The notes under the pieces: generated by a model
What the model saw: only the letters and a program-made list of their open reading frames with translations
Told to the model about the DNA's origin: nothing
Database searches by the model: none
NCBI GenBank assembly: GCA_900768705.1
Contig: CAAGEB010000165.1
Location: 1-21,072 of the forward strand
From: Oscillospiraceae bacterium
Lineage (GTDB): Bacteria; Bacillota; Clostridia; Oscillospirales; Ruminococcaceae
Direction: 5' to 3'
Length of the DNA stretch: 21,072 bases
Shown here: piece after piece, positions 15,637 through 21,072 of the stretch
Numbering within the stretch: position 1 is the first letter of the stretch
Layout: each line of letters starts with the position of its first letter
Made by a program: the position numbers and the translations under genes

Positions 15637-17431
15637 AATAAAGGCGGCAGCATATTTCGGCGGAAAATTGGGAGCGATTTATTCTCCCGCAAAGACAGTT
15701 TTCCGTCTGTGGCAGCCCTTTGCCGAAAAGGCATTTGTGCGGCTTTATGATAATAATAACAGGCTTTTGTCCGAGTATGAAATGAACCGCCACAGTGCGA
15801 TTTTTGAGTATGTGGCAGAGGGAAATTTTGAGGGATTTTTTTACACTTTTCTTATTGTGGATAGGGGCAAAAAAACCGAATTCACGGATATTTATGCTGT
15901 CTGCGTCAATGATGACGGCACTCGGGGACAGATTGCGGATATGAGAAAAAACGCTCCCGAGGGCTGGAAGAACGACAGCTTTGTCAAGTGCGGCTCCATT
16001 GAAAACGCAGTGATATACGAGCTTTCGGTGCAGGATTTTTCTATGGATAAGAGCGCAGGATTTTCCTCACCGGGAAAATTTTCCGCTTTCTGTGAGAAGA
16101 ATGTTGCCAACGCTTTCGGTGAAGCCGTGGGTATGGAATATATAAAATCTCTGGGAGCAACGCATATTCAGCTTATGCCGGTGTTTGATTTCGATTTCGA
16201 CGGCAGCGGATACAACTGGGGATATAATCCTCGTTTTTACAATGCTCCCTGCAATTGCTATTCCGAGGAAAACGGAATTCTTGAGCTTCGGTCGCTGATT
16301 TCCGAAGCCCATAAGAACGGTATCGGCGTTGTGGCTGATGTGGTGTATAATCATACCTTCTCCGCTGAAAATTCCTCCTTTGAAAAACAGCTCCCGGGAT
16401 ATTTCTTCCGAGGCAGGGGAGAGGGCTATTCCAATGGCTCCGGCTGTGGAAATGAATTTGCCTGCGAGCGTCCCATGGCGAGAAAATTCATTCTGGACAG
16501 TCTTGAGTTTCTTACAAGGGAGTATCATTTCGATGGCTTTCGTTTTGATTTGATGGGGCTTATGGATATAAAAACCCTGCGGGCAATACAACGCCGTTTG
16601 CATGGGATAAATCCTGATATTCTTTTGTACGGAGAGGGCTGGACAGGCGGAAAAAGCGTTTACCCCGAACGGTTTCGGGGTGTTCTCGGAAACGCAGATA
16701 AGCTGGAGGGCTTCGCTTTTTTCAATGACAGCTTTCGGGACGGAGTAAAGGGTTCGGTTTTTAATCATAAGGATTGCGGATTTGTAAACGGAGCTGCCGA
16801 CAAAATCCATACGCAGCCTGTAAAGGAAGCAATTTCGGGAAAATTTTCTTCCGGCTTCTGGACGGATAATCCCTGTCAGACAATAAATTATGTGGAATGT
16901 CATGATAATCTTACGCTGTATGACAAACTGAAAATAACGCTGAATGACGATACCGAAAAGATTTCAGACTGCGACAAAATGGCTGCGGCATTGGTTATGC
17001 TTTCCCGAGGAGCTGCGTTTATCGCAGGAGGTCAGGAGTTTCTTAGAAGCAAGAACGGAAGCTGCAACAGCTATAATGAAGGTGACGGAGTAAATTCTCT
17101 GAAATGGAATAAAATAACGGAGAACAGTGAAATTGTTGAATATTATCGGGGACTTATCGGTTTTCGCAAGGCTTTCCGCAATGTGTTCTGCGGGTGTCAA
17201 TTCAAAAAGTGCGGCGGCGGTCTGATGACGGAAAGCAACGGTTTTGTTTTGATAATCAATCCCACCGGCAAGGAGCTTTGCCCGGAAATCTTCGGCAGCT
17301 TTGATGTGTATATCGATGAAAACCGTGCTTCCGATAAAACTATTTATACAACAGAAAGGCTTTGTGCTGCGGCTCACAGCGTTTTTGCCGCAAGAATACA
17401 CAAGGAACAGCATAATGAAAAAAGAAATTGA
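15620..17431 (+). CDS. pulA: Type I pullulanase / glycogen debranching enzyme (GH13)
   Basis: The 603-residue protein has a CBM48-like N-terminus (about 10-95, GAIYSPAKTVFRLWQPFAEK) and a GH13 barrel. The pullulanase marker YNWGYNP is at 198-204. The four GH13 regions are DVVYNHT (240-246), GFRFDLMG (nucleophile Asp310), YGEGW (acid/base Glu339) and ECHDN (Asp429). It should hydrolyse alpha-1,6 branches in pullulan, limit dextrins or glycogen. There is no signal peptide, so it is cytoplasmic, which suits a glycogen or imported-dextrin role. The start is uncertain by one codon (ATGATG at 15620); no good Shine-Dalgarno is present, which suggests coupling to the overlapping upstream gene. Confidence 0.95.
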   Translation: MMNRSEIKAAAYFGGKLGAIYSPAKTVFRLWQPFAEKAFVRLYDNNNRLLSEYEMNRHSAIFEYVAEGNFEGFFYTFLIVDRGKKTEFTDIYAVCVNDDGTRGQIADMRKNAPEGWKNDSFVKCGSIENAVIYELSVQDFSMDKSAGFSSPGKFSAFCEKNVANAFGEAVGMEYIKSLGATHIQLMPVFDFDFDGSGYNWGYNPRFYNAPCNCYSEENGILELRSLISEAHKNGIGVVADVVYNHTFSAENSSFEKQLPGYFFRGRGEGYSNGSGCGNEFACERPMARKFILDSLEFLTREYHFDGFRFDLMGLMDIKTLRAIQRRLHGINPDILLYGEGWTGGKSVYPERFRGVLGNADKLEGFAFFNDSFRDGVKGSVFNHKDCGFVNGAADKIHTQPVKEAISGKFSSGFWTDNPCQTINYVECHDNLTLYDKLKITLNDDTEKISDCDKMAAALVMLSRGAAFIAGGQEFLRSKNGSCNSYNEGDGVNSLKWNKITENSEIVEYYRGLIGFRKAFRNVFCGCQFKKCGGGLMTESNGFVLIINPTGKELCPEIFGSFDVYIDENRASDKTIYTTERLCAAAHSVFAARIHKEQHNEKRN

Positions 17432-19184
17432 ATTGCTTATTGAGCAAATGAAGCTTCGGGAAATTGATGCCTGTATAGTTTGCACCGAGGATTTTCATAA
17501 TTCGGAATATGTGGGAGAACACTTTAAGCTGCGGGAGTATCTGAGCGGATTTACAGGCTCTGCGGGAACGCTGGTGGTAACTACGGAAAAAGCCGCTCTA
17601 TGGACGGACGGCAGGTATTTTCTTCAGGCGGAAAGGGAATTGACCGACAGCGGGATAAAGCTGATGAAAATGGGTGAAAAAAATGTTCCCGGTATTCCGA
17701 AATATTTGTCGGAAAATATGCCCGACGGTTCCGTTCTTGGTTTTGACGGCCGTACTGTAAGTGCGGAATTTGTTGAGCGTCTCAGAATAGCTCTTACCCT
17801 TAAAGACATTAAATTTGTATCGGATATTGATTTCGGCGACAGCGTGTGGGAGAACAGACCGCCGCTGTCCGCAGAACCCGTTTATGAGCTTCCGACGGAA
17901 ATCTGCGGTGTTTCCAGAAGCGAAAAGCTGGTGAAAATCCGTGAGAAGATCCGCTCTGCAAGGGCAGATTATTTTGTAACGGCGTCTCTTGACGAAATTG
18001 CATGGACGCTTAATCTGCGGGGAAATGATGTGGCATACAATCCCGTTTTTCTCAGCTTTATGATTATCGGCGAAAACTGCGCTCTGCTGTTTGCAAATCC
18101 TTCCGTATTCAGTGAAAAAATAGTATCCGAGCTTGCGGAGGACAGCGTTAAAATCTATCCTTACGATGAAATTTACAGTGCTTTAAATTCTCTTGAGGGA
18201 GCGGTTCTGATTGACCCGAAATCGGTTAATTATCGTATTTCCTGCGCTGTTACCCACGGTGAAAAGGTAACGGGAGAAAGCCCCGTATCCTTGCTTAAAG
18301 CCGAAAAAAACGCCCACGAAATTTCTGCCGAAAAGCAGGCTCATATCAAGGACGGTGTGGCGGTAACACGGTTTATGTATTGGCTGAAACATACGGTGGG
18401 CAAGGAAAGGATAACCGAAATATCCGCCGCAGAGAAGCTGGAGGAATTCCGAAAGCAGGGAAGCGACTATCTCGGGCAGAGCTTTGAGCCGATTATGGCT
18501 TACGCAGAGCATGGAGCCATTGTGCATTATTCGGCAACCGAGGAGACCAATGCGGAGCTATTTCCAAAGGGTATGCTGCTTTCCGATACGGGAGGACAGT
18601 ATTTGCAGGGAACCACCGACATTACCCGAACCTTTGTACTGGGGAAAATAACAGACGAGGAAAAACGGGGATTTACTCTGGTTCTGGCAGGACATCTTAA
18701 TTTGCTGGCGGCAAAATTTCCGAAGGGAGTTCCGGGTTCGGCACTGGATTATGCTGCCCGTGAGCCATTGTGGCAGAATGGATTGGAGTTCAATCACGGT
18801 ACCGGACACGGAGTAGGTTTTTTGCTGAATGTTCACGAAGGACCGCAGCGTATCAGTTGGCGTGCAAAGGGTAAGGACGCAGTCTTTGAGCCGGGAATGA
18901 TAACCTCTGACGAACCGGGCTTGTATGTGACGGGGAAGTTCGGCATACGCCACGAAAGTCTTGTGCTTTGCGAGGCTGACGAAAAAAACGAGTTTGGAGA
19001 ATTTCTAAAATTTTCACCTCTTACAATGGTTCCCTTCGACCGTGACGGAATAGACCCCGGGTATTTGACGGTGCGGCAGAAGCAGCTGCTGAATGACTAT
19101 CACAAGTCTGTCTGTGAGACAATTTCTCCCTTTTTACCCGAAAACGAAAGACAATGGCTGGAGGAAATAACAAAGCCTGTATAG
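17415..19184 (+). CDS. Three-domain Xaa-Pro aminopeptidase (M24B)
   Basis: The protein has 589 residues from the ATG at 17415 (AAGGAA upstream), the size of the three-domain, eukaryote-like aminopeptidase P rather than the shorter E. coli PepP. Two creatinase-like N domains (about 1-290) precede the M24 catalytic domain and a C-terminal cap (LTMVPFDRDGIDPGYLTVRQ). All five metal ligands are present: Asp391, Asp402, His465 (GTGHGVG), Glu500 (DEPG) and Glu514; the supporting His474 is also there. It removes N-terminal residues preceding proline, in the cytoplasm. It overlaps the pullulanase gene by 17 bases and ends the operon. No clear terminator follows directly. Confidence 0.95.
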   Translation: MKKEIELLIEQMKLREIDACIVCTEDFHNSEYVGEHFKLREYLSGFTGSAGTLVVTTEKAALWTDGRYFLQAERELTDSGIKLMKMGEKNVPGIPKYLSENMPDGSVLGFDGRTVSAEFVERLRIALTLKDIKFVSDIDFGDSVWENRPPLSAEPVYELPTEICGVSRSEKLVKIREKIRSARADYFVTASLDEIAWTLNLRGNDVAYNPVFLSFMIIGENCALLFANPSVFSEKIVSELAEDSVKIYPYDEIYSALNSLEGAVLIDPKSVNYRISCAVTHGEKVTGESPVSLLKAEKNAHEISAEKQAHIKDGVAVTRFMYWLKHTVGKERITEISAAEKLEEFRKQGSDYLGQSFEPIMAYAEHGAIVHYSATEETNAELFPKGMLLSDTGGQYLQGTTDITRTFVLGKITDEEKRGFTLVLAGHLNLLAAKFPKGVPGSALDYAAREPLWQNGLEFNHGTGHGVGFLLNVHEGPQRISWRAKGKDAVFEPGMITSDEPGLYVTGKFGIRHESLVLCEADEKNEFGEFLKFSPLTMVPFDRDGIDPGYLTVRQKQLLNDYHKSVCETISPFLPENERQWLEEITKPV

Positions 19185-19239
19185 TCTGGCAATCCATAAA
19201 GCTTTTTTCAAGCCGAACTCTGATATGGAAGGATAGGAG

Positions 19240-19345
19240 CGGCGAGGAACAATCTTATTAAATTACAGACATAAAATCATCCGTTTACAAGGGTGTTCGG
19301 GGGCAACGCCCCCGACCGGGTTAAGGGTACGGAGTACCCCTCTAA
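19240..19345. repeat. Interspersed hairpin repeat, copy 2 (divergent)
   Basis: The head module CGGCGAGGAACAATCTTATT then AAATTACAG (19240-19268) matches the heads at 906 and 19357 but with changes. It is followed by different hairpins: a perfect 8-bp stem (19297-19304 with 19308-19315, loop AAC) and a 6-bp stem GGGTAC (19325-19330) with GTACCC (19334-19339). The core found in the other two copies is not present here. Confidence 0.65.
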
Positions 19346-19356
19346 TTGGGTGTCCA

Positions 19357-19462
19357 CGGCAAGAACAATCTTATTACCTTACAGGCAGAAACCAACCCAT
19401 TTTGCAGAGTATCGTTGGGAAACAGCGGCTTGCCGCCCCCTTCCCCCTCGGGGGAAGGGGGC
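19357..19462. repeat. Interspersed hairpin repeat, copy 3
   Basis: The head (19357-19384, ACGGCAAGAACAATCTTATT then ACCTTACAG) and core (GCAGAGTATCGTTGGGA, 19404-19420) match copy 1. The hairpin that follows is different: GCGGC-TT-GCCGC, then a perfect 13-bp GC-rich inverted repeat with a 2-base spacer (19435-19447 with 19450-19462). The family thus has a constant head and core with an interchangeable hairpin. The rest of this gene-free stretch (19463-19545) shows nothing I recognise. Confidence 0.8.
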
Positions 19463-19545
19463 AAACAAGGGATATGGGCGCAAACCCGCATTACAAAAGG
19501 AATTGTAGTGCCGCAAAAATCGCAGACCATACCTGAACAACGAAT

Positions 19546-19579
19546 AAAGGACGCTTTTCGATGAAAGGTGTCCTTTTTC
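19546..19579 (+). terminator. Rho-independent terminator, probably from the conjugative-element remnant
   Basis: AAAGGACGCTTTT (19546-19558) pairs with GAAAGGTGTCCTTT (ending 19576), with G-U wobbles, around a short loop. TTCTTT follows directly. No intact gene precedes it, so it is likely left over from a deleted gene. Confidence 0.65.
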
Positions 19580-19719
19580 TTTACAATAGAATAGAAGCAT
19601 ACGCCTATGAAAATGCGTGTCTATTGCAGATACCATATGGGCAGAAGCAAGGCTTGTCCACAAGGGTGTCAATGAAACGAGCAATTCAGCAAATGGGATT
19701 TTCGGCAAGCGGTAAAAAA

Positions 19720-19944
19720 GAAACGGAAGCTATTTTATGGGGCAGCTCCGAGCGAGCAAAGCTGACGGAAATCCTGAATAACCACAATATTGTTCGGCAG
19801 GTTGTGGGAGCATTTCACGACCATACGCAGGCTCTCCTCAATACTCTGATTGACAGAATTGAGGTTCACGAGCCTGAAGATGTGGACGGTGAGTTTATTC
19901 AGAAGCTCGATGTTTACTACAAGTTTGTCGGCAGGCTTGATTGA
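19720..19944 (+). pseudogene. C-terminal fragment of a large serine recombinase
   Basis: The frame ends with QALLNTLIDRIEVHEP and VQ-like FIQKLDVYYKFVGRLD. This resembles the end of large serine recombinases of the TnpX/Tn4451 type, in which a helical linker leads to a domain finishing in an IDIYYKFVG-like strand. The resolvase catalytic domain and zinc ribbon are absent, so it cannot be active. The frame stays open upstream to 19561, but residues before about 19720 look unrelated. The fragment stops about 40 bases before a helicase fragment on the other strand. I infer a deletion scar of a conjugative transposon. The assignment rests on a short motif. Confidence 0.6.
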
Positions 19945-19982
19945 TGATTATGATGATTTAATGGAATGTTCCGTTGGAGCAG

Positions 19983-20492
19983 GTCAACATCAGAGGGTTT
20001 CCACGGTATATCCAGATTGTGCAGAGCCGCCAGCTTTGTCTGAATATTTGCGCCTGTTCCCATTTTGCTTGTACTTGCGAGAACGATACGCTTTGTACCC
20101 GAACGGAGCTGTGCATACATCTCGTTACGCTGCTTCTGCGTTTCAGCATCGCCTGCTGTTCATCGTTCGGTTTTGCTACAATGATCTGCGGCTTGCCTCC
20201 CTCAAGCTGCGGAACAGGCAAGTTAAGCATATCAGGTGTTCGTATGTCCGCAAACTCTTTGAACATCTGCATTAGTTCGGGAACGTTGTTGAATTTAGCA
20301 AAACGCTTTTTCGTGCGGTAGCCGTTGCCCGCAGGCTTAAGTTCTGCCTTTGAAACGACTTCTCCGAAATTGCTCGCCCAATCGTCAAAGGTCTGCAATC
20401 CTGCGTTTTGGAGAAGAGAGGGACGGAGATAACGCTGCATAATGTAAAGCTCTGTCATAGAGTTTGATACGGGTGTGCCCGTGTCTACACAT
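19983..20492 (-). pseudogene. Remnant of a conjugative-element SNF2-type helicase, internally deleted
   Basis: Two helicase pieces lie head to tail on the minus strand in different frames. Piece A (20492 to about 20144) reads VDTGTPVSNSMTELYIMQRY, the helicase motif III area, and runs to KPNDEQQAM. Piece B (about 20153 to 19983) reads GDAETQKQRNEMYAQLRSGT then ASTSKMGTGANIQTKLAALH and stops at PWKPSDVD, just before the expected motif VI (QRxGRxxRQG). The segment normally between them, about 100 or more residues, is missing and the frame shifts at the join. Motifs I-II upstream are also gone, with an in-frame stop just beyond 20492. Such helicases are parts of very large proteins in Firmicutes integrative conjugative elements. 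Confidence 0.8.
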
Positions 20493-20561
20493 TATCAACT
20501 CAACGAACGCCGATACAGAACCAATCCTTTTTCATTTCAACAGATATTTTGATATATATCT

Positions 20562-20587
20562 AACCCCATCGCACTTGCGATGGGGTT
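20562..20587. terminator. Perfect 11-bp hairpin, possible terminator
   Basis: AACCCCATCGC (20562-20572) and GCGATGGGGTT (20577-20587) pair around ACTT. T tracts on either side are weak. It lies in the gene-free stretch 20493-20690 between the helicase remnant and the next gene, where I see nothing else I can support. Confidence 0.5.
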
Positions 20588-20686
20588 CATTATGTTTAGT
20601 TGATTTTCATATGCTTTTTTGCCAATATATTGTAGGTGCTGTAAACCTCTCAAAAGGCATTCCCCGTAAAGAAGCCATATTTCGAT

Positions 20687-20724
20687 ATAAAAAGCGTTAT
20701 CTCTCTGTTTTGAGATAACGCTTT
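20687..20724 (-). terminator. Terminator of the edge-truncated minus-strand gene
   Basis: A perfect 13-bp stem (20691-20703 with 20712-20724) has an 8-base loop. Read on the minus strand, it is followed by a run of five T. It lies 28 bases beyond the stop of the gene at the right edge. Confidence 0.85.
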
Positions 20725-20751
20725 AAGTATAATTGTTCCTTTACTGTAATA

Positions 20752-21072
20752 TCAGCAATATCCCTCCAATTTTCCTTTCAGCGTTACTTTATCCTGAGAA
20801 TACAGCTTTTTTACCGAATCTGCATACTCGGCAAAAGCACGGCATAGTAACGTATGCTCTAGGAAAATCGTGAAGAACGGTGCTTTTAGCCGACTAACTG
20901 CAACGCTTTTTTCAGAAATAATGAGCTGTACATCTAAAAAACTAGGTTCGGGCAAAGGATAAAATCTGTATGTTGTGTGGTCTAAAAGACTGATTATGTT
21001 TTTGGTATGTTCTGCAAATTCCTGAGGGGAATAAGGCGTCGATAGGAATTCCGGATAGATTTTTCCGTTAAA
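20752..21072 (-). CDS. Unrecognised protein, 3' part only (runs off the window)
   Basis: The minus-strand frame is open from the window edge to a stop at 20752, giving at least 106 residues. The start is outside the window; the TTG at 20955 is simply an internal codon. The visible part reads IYPEFLSTPYSPQEFAEHTK, then HTTYRFYPLPEPSFLDVQLI, then FLEHTLLCRAFAEYADSVKK, and ends KGKLEGYC. It is soluble-looking, with mixed strands and a helical end. I do not recognise the family; the C-terminal sensor part of a regulator is a guess only. A strong terminator 28 bases downstream supports it as a real gene. Confidence 0.7.
   Translation of the reverse strand, partial: FNGKIYPEFLSTPYSPQEFAEHTKNIISLLDHTTYRFYPLPEPSFLDVQLIISEKSVAVSRLKAPFFTIFLEHTLLCRAFAEYADSVKKLYSQDKVTLKGKLEGYC

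Noticed and set aside
19293..19708. Short open frames across the repeat region
   Set aside because: They are translated from hairpin repeats (Pro/Gly-rich stretches from the C- and G-runs) and have no ribosome-binding sites or domain similarity.
20464..20718. An 84-residue plus-strand frame downstream of the helicase remnant
   Set aside because: It runs through one perfect hairpin and into the terminator of the next gene, and has no recognisable domain. Part of it reads like protein, but the support is too weak to call a gene.

Overview
The window looks like a chromosomal segment of a low-to-moderate GC Gram-positive anaerobe, most likely a gut or rumen Ruminococcus-like member of the Clostridia (Oscillospiraceae). 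The signs are purine-rich Shine-Dalgarno sites (AAGGAG, AAAGGAG, TAGGAG), sigma-A type promoters, a lipoprotein signal peptide, starch/glycogen enzymes, and Firmicutes-type conjugative-element debris at the right edge. The genus is an inference from gene content; no marker gene here fixes it.

Left edge (1-1187): a hairpin-rich repeat runs into a broken S41-peptidase gene that keeps its head and extreme tail but has lost its catalytic domain. The tail runs into an interspersed repeat with two 66-bp tandem units, followed by a terminator. Next (1188-3780) come a minus-strand pair, a histidine phosphatase and a TraB/GumN lipoprotein, and then a plus-strand XRE regulator. The regulator's promoter overlaps a perfect 9-bp inverted repeat, a good candidate autoregulatory operator.

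Centre left (3783-11679): a minus-strand operon read as rlmB, a 993-residue degenerate P-type-ATPase-like membrane protein, tadA, a polysaccharide-type flippase, rimM, trmD and era. Two junctions are ATGA stop/start overlaps. Apart from the flippase and the ATPase-like protein, all genes act on rRNA or tRNA or in ribosome maturation.

Centre right (11733-19184): a divergent plus-strand operon of yifB/comM-like AAA+ protein, malQ, a TtcA-family ATP pyrophosphatase, a type I pullulanase and a three-domain Xaa-Pro aminopeptidase. Most genes overlap or nearly touch. MalQ and pullulanase would together debranch and rearrange alpha-glucans. The other genes have no obvious metabolic link.

Right edge (19185-21072): two more copies of the interspersed repeat seen at the left edge, GC-rich hairpins, then scrap from a conjugative element: a serine-recombinase C-terminus, and a SNF2-type helicase with an internal deletion and truncation. 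The 3' part of an unrecognised minus-strand gene runs off the window.

I found no tRNA, rRNA, CRISPR array, complete insertion sequence or complete defence system. The best candidates for something undescribed are the degenerate P-type-ATPase-like protein with its long acidic, repeat-bearing N-terminus, and the modular hairpin repeat family.
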